A stretch of DNA of 64,000 bases from Bolinopsis microptera (taxonomy: Eukaryota > Ctenophora > Tentaculata > Lobata > Bolinopsidae). Position numbers and translations under genes: made by a program. Shown here in pieces: positions 54,532-64,000 of this stretch. The stretch lies in assembly GCF_026151205.1 (NCBI RefSeq), contig NC_087080.1, positions 9,781,837-9,845,836 of the forward strand, read 5' to 3'. The notes under the pieces were generated by a model. The model was not told the origin of the DNA. It worked only from the letters and a program-made list of their open reading frames with translations, and ran no database searches. Position 1 is the stretch's first letter, and each line of letters starts with the position of its first letter.

Positions 54532-56967
54532 GTACTTCACATAATCCATTACATGTAGTAAAATTAATCATACTAAAATCCATATTAGATACCTGCATAC
54601 TACCTTCACGTTCGTGAATACAGCTTTCTGATATTTTATCCGTCTGAAAAGTCGATCTACCGAGTACCGACGCAAGAAGCTTCCAAAGGATTTTATACGT
54701 TTTTGAGTCCCATTAAGTGCCCTTTAAGGGCTATGGCTTACCAACTTTTTTTCAAAACTTTTCCACGTGTCTTAATGCCACTTTTTGCCACTTTAACCAC
54801 TTTTTACCACCTTTAACCACTTTTCTTGTTTGTGCAAATATACAGAATAGTATTACAGGTTACGGTATATATTATGAATATCATCATTGCCAAAAAATTA
54901 GTTGACTTTCGATTCGAAAGAGTTAAATTCTGAATCATCCATGTCGGTTTTATTTGAGGTATTTCTAGATCCTCTAATGCACAATAAAATTAATTTCCTA
55001 ATTAAAAATGATAATTTACACCGATAATAATTTATGATATCGTTGTATTTCTGTTTCTTTTTATAAGCAATCAGTTAATTAGATAATTATCAATTAGCTA
55101 ATTAGCAAAAATTTATAATTTTTCATTGGCTCAAAATAATCGAAATAGCTTAAAACATGGAGAAAAGTAGCTTTTAGAAAAACTTCGTTATACGAATGGT
55201 CGTTTTTTGCAGAAACTAGACGTGGATTTTGGAGATCGTGGTATAATAGGTATAGGTCCGAATATTTTGTCGCTACTTCCGTCCCTTACCATGACAAATA
55301 GCAGCGTTGCTTGCGGAGATGTGATCTATAGCTAGCCTGTGGTCAATGAATGCGCGGCGCGAGTGTATTTTAATGTATACTATGTAATGTATACCAGTAT
55401 AGTATGAGGTAATAAGACCAATTTTTTACGTGGCACGCGTAGTGTACTGATGTGTATAAAACAAGAGTATGGTTTACTTTTGCTTACAATTTCTTGAATT
55501 ACAAATATAAGTTAAGTATTTAAACTTTAAAACATAATTTATCAATATTTGATATTATTGTTATGAAGTGAGCTGATTAGAGCTTATACTTATAATTATA
55601 GTGAATGGAAATCTAGCGTTCTCCAAAACGAAACAACGGGCGCGATTCTTGTTTTGCATGAAACGGAGAAAAATTTTTCAAAAAAATCCGTACATTTTTT
55701 GTTTCAAGAATAATAAAATCACCAATATTTGTAGTTGGAGTTAACATCCTTAATAATAATCCTTCCTAATCAGTCCCTATAATCAATTTCCAAGAAATCC
55801 AGAAGAAATTTCCCGCATCCTGGATTAAACTTCCTGCTTATCTATCGTAATCAAATACAGTAGCTGTAGAAGTGAATAGTAATGGCCGTGTCACATACCT
55901 AAACCAAAGTCACATACCTAAACTTTGTGATAATATCGAACATAATCCTACTCCTAACAATTTCGAAAATTCGAATCATATATTTTTCGCCAAAAGTGAA
56001 GAAATTGCATGAAACGTGGACAAAAATGCTTTTTTTAAAACTCCGTGAATGTTTCGTTTCAAGAATACTAAAATCACCAATATTTGTAGTTGGCGGTAAG
56101 ATTTCAGTAATCAAGATGAGGAATTACGGGAGTTAGGTTTGAAACTGAAAAACGTTAACCACACGATATTAGAATTTCATGATTGATTACAGTACCAGAA
56201 AGCGTACAATGTCAACTCGCTCTTTTCAATGCTCTTCGATCCGTCCCACATTAATCCCGAGCTGATAATCAATATCATGACCCCCAAATATCCTGCGGCA
56301 AGAACCTATCTTTTTGCTTCACAATATCCCAATTCCAAATCCTTAATAACTCTCCTGGCACTCATTTAACTGGATTGATTATTTACTACCGTATATAGTA
56401 TAGTAATAGTATATGTATAGTATACTATAGTACATGTACAGTGTATGTATAGTATTATACTACCCCTTGCCCGACGCCTGTATCTAGCCCCCCCCCCCCC
56501 CACCCCCCGCTGAAAAAGCGCCCCCCTGTTGGCGCCCCTCCCTAAAATTGGACAAATTAGATGAATTTAGAGGATACGCCGGTAAAATCTATAAAAAAGT
56601 GTGTTTCTAAAGCAAAACGCGCAGTTTTGCTAGTATTAACAAGTGAAAGGCTTAACTGAGGTCCACAAACTTTAGATTGTGCATTGGCGACTTATACAAG
56701 TATTACTGGCCAAACTATCATCTTTCCCTCACTTTTCTCCTAAAATATATTAATAATTTAATTACCAAAAATCATACGTTCATAAAGTTATACGTTCATA
56801 AAGCTACGATAAACAAAAATAATAATAATTACAAAAGAACAACTTCAAACACGACAGCAGGGGATTCCAACAAAACACAGCACACAAAACTAGTGTAAAC
56901 TAACAACCACAGTCACCTTCCCAGTTCCAGTACTACACCGCTACACGTCATGCATCACAATGTAGAA

Positions 56968-58416
56968 CTAGGAGCTAGAAGTGAGGTGACGGGGTAATCG
57001 GTTCTCAAACAAGTAGTCAAGTGTACTGATCATGTCAAACTTCTCCTGAAGTCCATGTTTTTCAGCTATTCGTCGGAATTTGTTACTCAACAGCTTCCTA
57101 TTAAAACCTAATTTAATAAACGCGTTTAACATCAGTTCAACCCGTTTCCTAAAACCTTCAAACTGATTACAAATTCTAAAAAATCTGACTAGTTGCGACC
57201 CAAAAACTCCAATAAGTACATCTCTGGACATATTACTACATTTAGGGGCATATTGGACTATATTAAAAGGGAAATCGTCCCGTTTATCATAAACTTCTAC
57301 AATAAAATAACCTTCAACTATAGAGATATTCAAATCTAGGACATGAGCACTAGTGTCCTCGGTGTTCTCCTTATTAAGAGTTAAACTATCAGAATAAATA
57401 TTGGCTACATGCTCCTGGAAGACACCATCAGAATTAATAGTAGTAATGTCATCAATTAACCTAAACGTGTTATTAAGTCTCTTAGCGCTATAATAATCAA
57501 TCCTATAGAGTTTATCTAAATATTTATACTCATAATAAAAAAGTGTAAGATTAGCAATAAAGGGTCCTGGGTTTACCCCAATAGGGACACCAATAATCTG
57601 TCTAAAAGTCATATTCCCCATGCTAAAATATGAATTATCTAAAATAAAATCAATAGTATTAATAAGAGTATCCACGTTAAAACGGAAGGTGTTTTCACGT
57701 GGATTCTTGACCCATGCAAAACCACTTTCATATATTGAAATATACGGACACTTACTGTGTTTAAAGGCTAAATTAACGACATCTTTAAGAGCTACTTTGA
57801 TCTCATCATGTCTGAGATTAGTGTACAAAGTCGAAAAGTCATAGGTTTGGACATTACGAGCCCTATCAGACTCCATATAGCTATTAAAACAATCTAAAAT
57901 AGGCGCATTATTGTCGATAATCCAATTACGCTTAATCCCAGTCACTTTAAACAGCATGCGTGAATAACTACAAATTTGACTGTAGACAGCTTTAAGTCCA
58001 AGAGTAAGGCGCTGTGCAATTGGTTTAACTGTACAGCAAGCGTAAGACACTACAAACCGCTGAGAAAACTTGGGTTTATGGAATTTAGGGAAGAGTACTA
58101 TATGGGGTAAAACATCGTCCTTATTCGTATCATCAATATTTAACACATCCTTCATAAAAGTTTTCTGTATCTTACAAATCTCCTGGGTATTGGATTCCGT
58201 GATATGAGAATATGAAATAAAATTAGTCATACATTCATTCAAAATGGTATCTAAATAAAAACGTTTACAAATTATAGCGACATTTTTCGATGCCTTGTCC
58301 TCGGGACAAATAACAAAATATTTATGAAAATATTCCAGCTCCGCTTCAACAAATGGGTCAGAAAAGACCGAAACCACATCACTGCTACTACGTTTATATA
58401 TCGCTTTTTTAAACAA
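56968..58416 (-). CDS. Penelope-like reverse transcriptase, RT domain and C terminus (ORF b)
   Basis: An open frame of 482 codons whose first codon is not ATG, so it is read through from the frame upstream. RT motifs by residue: FVVSYACCTVKPIAQRL (~121), motif A TYDFSTLYTNL (~191), motif B QIIGVPIGVNPGPFIANL (~273) and motif C FRLIDDITTIN (~318). Then come LDLNISI and VYDKRDDFPFNIVQYAP. FSTLYTNL, GVPIG...ANL and the DD box resemble Penelope-like reverse transcriptases rather than LINE or LTR enzymes. No GIY-YIG endonuclease was found at the C terminus. Confidence 0.75.
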   Translation of the reverse strand: MFKKAIYKRSSSDVVSVFSDPFVEAELEYFHKYFVICPEDKASKNVAIICKRFYLDTILNECMTNFISYSHITESNTQEICKIQKTFMKDVLNIDDTNKDDVLPHIVLFPKFHKPKFSQRFVVSYACCTVKPIAQRLTLGLKAVYSQICSYSRMLFKVTGIKRNWIIDNNAPILDCFNSYMESDRARNVQTYDFSTLYTNLRHDEIKVALKDVVNLAFKHSKCPYISIYESGFAWVKNPRENTFRFNVDTLINTIDFILDNSYFSMGNMTFRQIIGVPIGVNPGPFIANLTLFYYEYKYLDKLYRIDYYSAKRLNNTFRLIDDITTINSDGVFQEHVANIYSDSLTLNKENTEDTSAHVLDLNISIVEGYFIVEVYDKRDDFPFNIVQYAPKCSNMSRDVLIGVFGSQLVRFFRICNQFEGFRKRVELMLNAFIKLGFNRKLLSNKFRRIAEKHGLQEKFDMISTLDYLFENRLPRHLTSSS

Positions 58417-59273
58417 TCAACGGCATCAGTTAGTAATTCTCGGAATTTCTCCTTCCACCCATTAAAGCAGACTAAAGCTACTTTCTCCTTTTCACTCCAA
58501 CTCTTAACAAACTTATCTAAATTCTCTAAAATAGTACGTTGAGCAAAATTAAAATCTAGAACTGCGGGTTCCTTGAAACTAGGCCCTTTAGAAATAATAT
58601 TCCTTAGCATTTGATTACTAATAATAAAAACATCCCCTGTAGCGACATGATTACAATCGCCGTTAATATATTCCTCATGCTTATTACATATACAATCATA
58701 ATCTTCAATACACTTAAAATTGTTAACCGTATCATTATAATTAAATAATTTACTAGATATTTTAGGCGTGTTAGTGAATACAACTGAAGGTTCATTAATA
58801 TTACATTGGCTAATATAGGACTTTAAAGATTTATCCCTGAAAATTCTGGGTAAATTTATCATATCAATAGCCTTATTAACAAATTTAACTTTAAACATGA
58901 ATTTCTGTTTCTTTTTAGAAACTTTAGGGCATTTCCATACATTAAACGGCTTAATTTTATACATTAAAAGATCTGTAATCACAAAATGGGCATGTCTGCG
59001 TAGAATATCATGCTTCAAAACATTATCATTAAAAACATTATCTAAATATAATTCTCTAACTTTATTCAGTTTATCACGTTTCAAAGGGAATAAAATACGT
59101 TTAGTTTTAGTAATACATGATGTATGAAAAGGTTCATTAACAATCAATAGTAAACTATTTACGATATTTAAAACATCGATACTGCCAGACCCACTACTCC
59201 AAGACCTCCTTCTCCTGCTCTTCACGGAAGTAAACTTAGCAAATTCACAATTGTAATAACCTTTGTTTTCCAA
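58272..59273 (-). CDS. Penelope-like element N-terminal region (ORF a)
   Basis: 333 residues, Lys/Arg-rich at the start (RSRRRRSW-type stretch near residue 20). A Cys/His cluster at ~188-214 (CIEDYDCICNKH...CNHVATGDVF) is followed by LRNIISKGPSFKEP; this C-x-C...C-x-H-x2-TGD block recurs in related elements. It overlaps ORF b by 145 bp in the -1 relation. Similarity of the two frames switches at the run TTTAAAAAA near 58413-58405, where the zero frame reads T TTA AAA, a canonical -1 slippery heptamer. Either ORFs a and b are joined by frameshifting or one A has been lost or gained. Confidence 0.7.
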   Translation of the reverse strand: MENKGYYNCEFAKFTSVKSRRRRSWSSGSGSIDVLNIVNSLLLIVNEPFHTSCITKTKRILFPLKRDKLNKVRELYLDNVFNDNVLKHDILRRHAHFVITDLLMYKIKPFNVWKCPKVSKKKQKFMFKVKFVNKAIDMINLPRIFRDKSLKSYISQCNINEPSVVFTNTPKISSKLFNYNDTVNNFKCIEDYDCICNKHEEYINGDCNHVATGDVFIISNQMLRNIISKGPSFKEPAVLDFNFAQRTILENLDKFVKSWSEKEKVALVCFNGWKEKFRELLTDAVDCLKKRYINVVAVMWFRSFLTHLLKRSWNIFINILLFVPRTRHRKMSL

Positions 59274-59278
59274 ACTGT

Positions 59279-59461
59279 CTATTCTATCATTGCACCCAAA
59301 AGGATATTGTGTGTGAAGCTTCCTAATCCAATCATCCTAGTTGAGTTTTTCAAAATTTTTCCACATTCAAACAACGATTTGATATCTGAAGTGTCCGTGA
59401 GGTGATTCAATGCGATAAAGGGTGTGCTTGGCATGGCACCAGACATCATTCTGAGTGCCAA
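59279..59461 (-). other. Short open frame upstream of the Penelope-like ORF a
   Basis: 60 residues (MALRMMSGAMPSTPFIALNH...), ending six bases before the ATG of ORF a and in a different frame. The composition is protein-like but unrecognised. It could be a remnant of the element's 5' coding region. Confidence 0.3.
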
Positions 59462-60498
59462 TGCCTGAACACTCCGGCAGACTGCAGATCAGGTAGCCTA
59501 ATTGTACAGGACACAGGTAATAAACACATACCTTTGCTGTGACTTAAGGCAAATCACATACCTCAAGGCAAATCACATAGACCTTTTGTTATGGAATTCG
59601 ATCAAAAGTTCCTTTGAGATCGTTGCACCTCTTAATATTGCTTCTGCGGAACACTCCTGGCTTCTCAATACTCCTTCCGCGGAGCAAGTGGAACGAAAAA
59701 TCTAGATTATAATCTGATTATAATCTGTGACTGGGTGTAGTTAGACTTTGTTATAACTTAATTTTTTAATACAGTAGCGGCAGAAGAAATGCAAAGTGAA
59801 TAGTAACGTGATTACGATAGTTTAATCCCAGGAAGTTTCACCCCGGCAGTGTTAGTCACATACCTAAAATTTATAATAATATCGAACATAATATACTCCT
59901 AAAAATTTCCAAGAAATCCTGTTTATATACAGGATTTCTTGGAAATTGCTTAGTAGAGGGAAATTGCTTATAGAGGGACAAATTAGAAAGGATTGTTACT
60001 AAGGATGTTGACTCCAACTACAAATATTGGTGATTTTATTATTCTTGCAAAACGAAAAATTTACAGATTTTGTTTGAAAAAATATTTTTCTCCACGTTTC
60101 GTGCAATTTGAGTTTTTCAAAATTTAAGTGAAAAATTAAGCTATTTCGATCATTTTGAGCCAATAAAAAATGATTTGTTAAACAAAGATAAAATTTGTCT
60201 TTACAAAAGTTTTTCTCTCTGATAAGATGAACACCCTCGATTAATCCGCAACCTTCTACGATGTTCACAACTAGAGGTATTCGACAAACAAGATAGGTGG
60301 TAAAAAGTGGTAAAATTGGCAAAAAGTAACATTAAGACACGTGGAAAAGTTTAGAAAAGTTGGCCAGCCATTAAGGGCACCTAATGGGACTCAAAAACTA
60401 CAAAAATCCTTAGAAAGCTTCTTGTGTCGGTATATCGATTTTTCAGACGGATCTGTCTGTACTACATGATTTGATTTGTAACACCCTGATATTCTCAG

Positions 60499-60688
60499 AG
60501 ATTTGAGGAAGACCGTGTCAGGCACAGATAAAACTGGTATTCAGGTAGAATACCAGAGACTGGTTTACATTGCTAAAGAGGACTCCAATGGCAAGTTTAT
60601 AGAAGCTACAAAAGAGTATAATCACAATAAAAACAGATATCACAACATCCTGCCTTACGAGAAGAACCGAGTCAAACTTGCTTATCAG
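60499..60688 (+). CDS. Tyrosine phosphatase exon, D2 (N-terminal part)
   Basis: 190 bp, phase 2 to 0, between acceptor GATATTCTCAG and donor CAG|GTAAAT. It encodes FIEATKEYNHNKNRYHNILP and YEKNRVKLAYQ. The KNRYxNILPY..xRVxL string is the entry to a classical phosphatase domain. It joins the D1 Q-loop exon in phase, so it begins the second domain of the same receptor-type gene. Confidence 0.9.
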
Positions 60689-62176
60689 GTAAATTAAAAT
60701 ACAAATTGTTTCGCTCAGAAAAACTACAGACCATCTCAGATCAGATGGACTGTATTTTGTCTAAGCGATGGTTTTTCTCATTTGTCTTTTTATGAGTTGG
60801 ATGTCCTAAGGGGTCATGTCATTGAGTTGTAGTGCACGTACGGAACGTTCGCTAAAAATGTTCTGTACATACGTTCACTAAAACTCATCTCACCTTCTGA
60901 ACTAGTAGTGTTCAGTAGGATTCACGTACTCTAGTTCGACACGCACTATAGTTCGACAAAATAAAATTTGCCAGATATCACCCCTGTCGTACTTCGGTAC
61001 GTGTCGAACTAGAGTCCAGGTAGCGTACTCTAGTTCGACAAATAGTTTCTGCTTGTGATCCAATGGCTATTGCTGGATCGTCATCATAGGATCACAGGGT
61101 TCAATGGCAGATACAAATATTTTCTGACAGTTAGCAACCATGAGCGGTTAGAAATTCAAGAACCTTTCAGTAAATTTTAATTCTCCTGTTTACCACTCAG
61201 TTCCGGTCTAGCTAACAGGAAAATAGATCGAGTATCCGACTGATTTCGATCAGCAGCCAAATCTCTAGACCGGTACTCGTTACTAGTCGTTGTGGGATAA
61301 TATAAAGTGTGGTATGTGGTAGATATTTATAAAGCGTACTTTACAAAAATTTGCTCCTTTCATAAAAAAAAATTATCGATTTTTACATTCCCACACTATT
61401 TTCAACACACCCTGTAGATCTATAAAATGGAGTACGAGTTATTAAGTTAGTCTTTTATCTCTCCACTAAGTCTACAATTCTGCTAGATAACAATTGAATT
61501 ATGAGTATGAGGACTATTAAATATTCATAGATATGGAGTATAGAGATTACATTCACACATAATTGAACATCATGAGACTAGTGGAAAACAAACAAACGAA
61601 TAGATTACAAGCTCGTAAAGGATCGTTGCTTGAGATTTCAAAACTCTCGTTCGACAGTCAAAGTTATCTTGTCAAACTTTAGTACGTGTCGAACTTGAGT
61701 CGAGGTTAGCGCGCTTTGGTTCGACAGAGTACTTCTACCTTCAGTAGCATAAATCTACTACAATACAATACAATACAAATTAATAATTATCAGTTGGAGA
61801 AATGAGATTTCAAAAAGTTTATTTTCATGAATTTTTGTTTTTGATAATCACTGACGTTCACTAACGTTCACTACAAAATGACTGGAACGTGGCCGTCAAT
61901 ACGTCAAAATAAATCGTTTCACTTACAACTAAGTGACCGTCATTCACATATTACGTAATCACTTGGACGATTTTTTACTCCCCCCCCCCCCCCTCCGTAA
62001 TCAGTTTTAATACGCATAGCTATTGTGTCAAAATTACACTAGCGTAATCATTTGGAACCCCCCCCCCCCCCCCCCTCGGCTGATTACGTAATATGTGAAT
62101 TGTGAACGACCCCTATACTAAGTATGATAGGAAGTCATTCATAATAAAGTATGATAATAAACCACACCTCCCCTCT
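60689..62176. other. Phosphatase intron with small repeats
   Basis: No exon seen. A ~43-bp block (GTACGTGTCGAACTAGAGTC...GGTTCGACA) occurs near 60999-61041 and again near 61683-61725 in direct orientation, with further GTTCGACA copies nearby. A small MITE lies at 61942-62100. Confidence 0.5.
61942..62100. mobile_element. 159-bp MITE with perfect 20-bp terminal inverted repeats
   Basis: Ends ATTCACATATTACGTAATCA and TGATTACGTAATATGTGAAT are exact reverse complements. The interior holds two C-runs and internal GTAATCA copies. It is non-autonomous; the family is not recognised. Confidence 0.75.
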
Positions 62177-62370
62177 AACTACACCACCTCCCCCGACGGG
62201 CGTACCCCGGAAGTGACTACATAAACGCCAGGCTACATTTCCTCCTACCACGAGAAGAACGTGGTACATCTCGACCCAGGCTCCTAAGACGGGAACCGTT
62301 GTCGACTTCTGGAAGATGATAATACGAGACAGGAGCCTGTTCTATATCGTCTGTATGACTATTGTTGTCG
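62177..62370 (+). pseudogene. Tyrosine phosphatase exon, D2 (DYINA to DFW), broken by small indels
   Basis: Pieces of one phosphatase segment appear in successive frames: SDYINA (from ~62213), then ISSYHEKNV, then YISTQAPKTGTVVDFWKM, then YETGACS, then VCMTIVV up to donor TCG|GTATGT. In an intact domain these are continuous. About four to five one- or two-base gains or losses lie between ~62208 and ~62350. The donor phase (1) fits the next exon at 63738. No good acceptor is visible near 62177. Either D2 is decaying here or this stretch is poorly sequenced. Confidence 0.75.
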
Positions 62371-62516
62371 GTATGTTACATTAATCTGTTCATAAAAAAG
62401 TTTCTTTGTGGCTAAATTCACTTTATTTGAAGTGTCAAAATAATACCAAAAAGTGCGACTTGAAGTTTCCTCATTTCTCTTTCTCCTATTTTGTTTATAA
62501 ATCATAATGCGTAAAA

Positions 62517-63737
62517 ACACCCACCCCCCCCCCCCCCCCCCTGTAACACGACCATCGCCCCAGAAGTAGTTAGATAAAGTGTTCCCAATACTGCCCCCCG
62601 GCCCCCCTGTACAACCCCCCCCTCCCTGTAACACGACCAACGACCCCAGAAGAAGGTAAGATAAAGTGTGCCCAATACTGCCCCCCGGCCCCCCCTGTAC
62701 ACCCCCCCCCCCCCCCTGTATCACGACCATCACCCCCAGAAGAAGGTAGATAAAGTGTGGCCCAATATTCCCCCCCCCCCCCCCCCCCCCCGGCCCCCCT
62801 GTACACCCCCCCCCCCCTGTAACACGACCATCACCCCAGAGGAAGGTAAGATAAAGTGTGCCCAATACTTCCCCCCCCCCCCTGTAACACGACCATCACC
62901 CCAGAGGAAGGTAAGATAAGTGTGCCCAATACTCCCCCCCCCTGTACAGTGTACACCACCCCCCACCCTGTAACACGACCATCACCCCAGAGGAAGGTAA
63001 GATAAAGTGTGCCCAATACTTCCCCCCCCCCCCCCCCTGTAACACGACCAGCACCCCAGAGGAAGGTAAGATAAAAGTGTGCCCAATACTCCCCCCCCCC
63101 CCCCTGTAACACGACCATCACCCCTGAAGAAGGTAAGATAAAGTGTGCCCAATACTCCCCCCCTCCTGTACAGTGTACACCACCCCCCACCCTGTAACAC
63201 GACCATCACCCCAGAAGAGGTAAGATAAAGTGGTGCCCAATACTCCCCCCCCCCCTGTAACACGACCATCACCCCAGAGGAAGGTAAGATAAAGTGTGCC
63301 CAATACTCCCCCCCCCCCCTGTACAGGTGGTGCCCAATACTCCCCCCCCCCCCCCTGTAACACGACCATCACCCCAGAGGAAAGGTAAGATAAAGTGTGC
63401 CCAATACTCCCCCCCCCCCCCCCTGTACAGTTTCCCCCCCCCCCCCCTGTAACACGACCATCACCCCAGAGGAAGGTAAGATAAAGTGTGCCCAATACTC
63501 CCCCCCCCCCCCCCCTGTAACACGACCATCACCCCAGAGGAAGGTAAGATAAAGTGTGCCCAATACTCCCCCCCCCCCTGTAACACGACCATCACCCCAG
63601 AGGAAGGTAAGATAAAGTGTGCCAATACTCCCCCCCCCCCCCCCTGTAACACGACCATCACCCCAGAAGAAGGTAAGATAAAAAGTGTGCCCAATACTCC
63701 CCCCCCCCCCCCCCCTGTAACACGACCATCACCCCAG
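62517..63737 (+). repeat. Minisatellite derived from a phosphatase exon start and its splice acceptor
   Basis: About fifteen units of roughly 63-100 bp. Each is a C-run of 7-20 bases, then TGTAACACGACCATCACCCC, AG, AGGAAGGTAAGATAAAGTG and TGCCCAATACT. The last unit runs directly into the true exon at 63738, whose first ~30 bases are the same AGGAAGGTAAGATAAAGTG block. Every unit therefore contains a polypyrimidine tract, an acceptor-like CCCCAG, the first codons of the exon (E-G-K-I-K-C-A-Q-Y), and an internal donor-like GAAG|GTAAGA. Three to four units also carry CTGTACAGTGTACACCACCC. Confidence 0.9.
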
Positions 63738-63909
63738 AGGAAGGTAAGATAAAGTGTGCCCAATACTGGCCGCTACAAGAGCAGGAAGAAGTTGAGTACG
63801 GATCCTGCAAGATAAAGTTACTGGCAGTGGATGAAGGTCCTGATATAACGAGGAGGGAGTTGTGTGTAACCCACTCCTCAGACGGCTACAAGGCTCTCCG
63901 ACTTGTCAG
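63738..63909 (+). CDS. Tyrosine phosphatase exon, D2 (central part)
   Basis: 172 bp, phase 1 to 2, between acceptor CATCACCCCAG and donor CAG|GTAGGC. It encodes EGKIKCAQYWPLQEQEEVEY, GSCKIKLLAVDEGPDITRRE and a final KALRLV. KCxQYWP and the EYG strand correspond to the same place in D2 as the exon at 53218 does in D1. Phase 1 matches the end of the exon at 62370. The D2 WPD-loop and P-loop exons would lie beyond the window. Confidence 0.88.
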
Positions 63910-64000
63910 GTAGGCGCCAGGCGGGCAGATTTTCTTGTTAACCTTTTTAACCTCGTTACATCTTTTTGTTAACCTTTTAATAATGCCGATTAAATTCAAA
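63910..64000. other. Start of the next phosphatase intron
   Basis: Non-coding to the window edge; it includes two copies of TTTTTGTTAACCTTT-like sequence. Confidence 0.5.

Larger units (their letters stand above)
54638..60453 (-). mobile_element. Penelope-like retroelement with flanking inverted repeats, filling the D1-D2 intron
   Basis: Outer arms (about 54638-54836 and 60284-60453) are inverted copies starting ATCCGTCTGAAAA, with ACTTTTCCACGTGTCTTAATG further in. A second inverted pair lies inside them (about 55650-55960 and 59840-60085, with AAAATCACCAATATTTGTAG), and a third partial copy at about 56030-56100. Between them is the reverse transcriptase gene. Complex terminal repeats in direct or inverted arrangement are known for Penelope-like elements. 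The element leaves only ~105 bp and ~45 bp to the flanking phosphatase exons and is antisense to them. No clear target duplication was seen. Confidence 0.65.

Noticed and set aside
62517-63737. CRISPR array
   Set aside because: Units are contiguous with no unique spacers, the context is a eukaryotic intron, and the repeat is exon-derived.
62359-63763. Many Gly-rich minus-strand and Pro-rich plus-strand frames
   Set aside because: They are produced by the minisatellite. The plus-strand peptide TTITPEEGKIKCAQY is explained by derivation from the next exon.

Overview
The window is nuclear DNA of an animal. The evidence is spliced genes with consensus GT-AG borders, immunoglobulin-fold exons, a receptor-type tyrosine phosphatase, and many metazoan-type mobile elements (a CR1-like LINE, a Ty3/Gypsy element, Penelope-like reverse transcriptases, a mariner-like MITE and several fold-back elements). 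The DNA is AT-rich. An aquatic invertebrate is plausible, but I cannot name the species. No rRNA, tRNA, CRISPR array or prokaryotic operon was seen.

Layout. (1) 1-9479, minus strand: part of an immunoglobulin-superfamily gene. Three divergent Ig exons (9135-9479, 8642-8953, 7897-8205) are followed by a nearly identical two-exon unit of about 1,057 bp repeated at least 4.5 times and running off the left edge. All internal exons are phase 1-1, so copies can be added without breaking the frame. A 5'-truncated CR1-like LINE (658-4029) sits antisense in one intron, and its own parts are in a scrambled order. (2) 9480-22435: mostly non-coding, with a mariner-like MITE, a perfect 35-bp hairpin, and a 1.47-kb element carrying ten copies of a 16-17 bp motif. 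(3) 22436-34551: an array of ~715-bp units interrupted by a 2.86-kb long-inverted-repeat element and by an intact, recently inserted Gypsy element (27690-32860). (4) 34.9-36.0 kb: a small TATA-driven unit between inverted repeats. (5) 36.7-43.2 kb: sequence that looks like poor base calling rather than biology. (6) 43.4-45.0 kb: scattered exon-like minus-strand pieces, one EF-hand-like. (7) 46.2-52.3 kb: a duplicated segment. The right copy holds an intact gene for an eight-helix membrane protein with a Pro-rich repeated tail; the left copy is noisy. (8) 53.2-64.0 kb, plus strand: seven exons of a tandem-domain receptor-type tyrosine phosphatase. The end of domain D1, with its WPD loop and active-site loop, is intact. 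D2 follows and is damaged by small indels in one exon. The intron between D1 and D2 is filled by a Penelope-like element. The next D2 intron is a minisatellite built from the splice acceptor and first ~30 coding bases of the following exon.

The most unusual features are that exon-derived minisatellite, the expanding phase-1 Ig exon array, the -1 frameshift at a canonical slippery site in the Penelope-like element, and the motif-reiterating element at 16.4-17.9 kb. All functional assignments come from reading motifs by eye. No database search was run.
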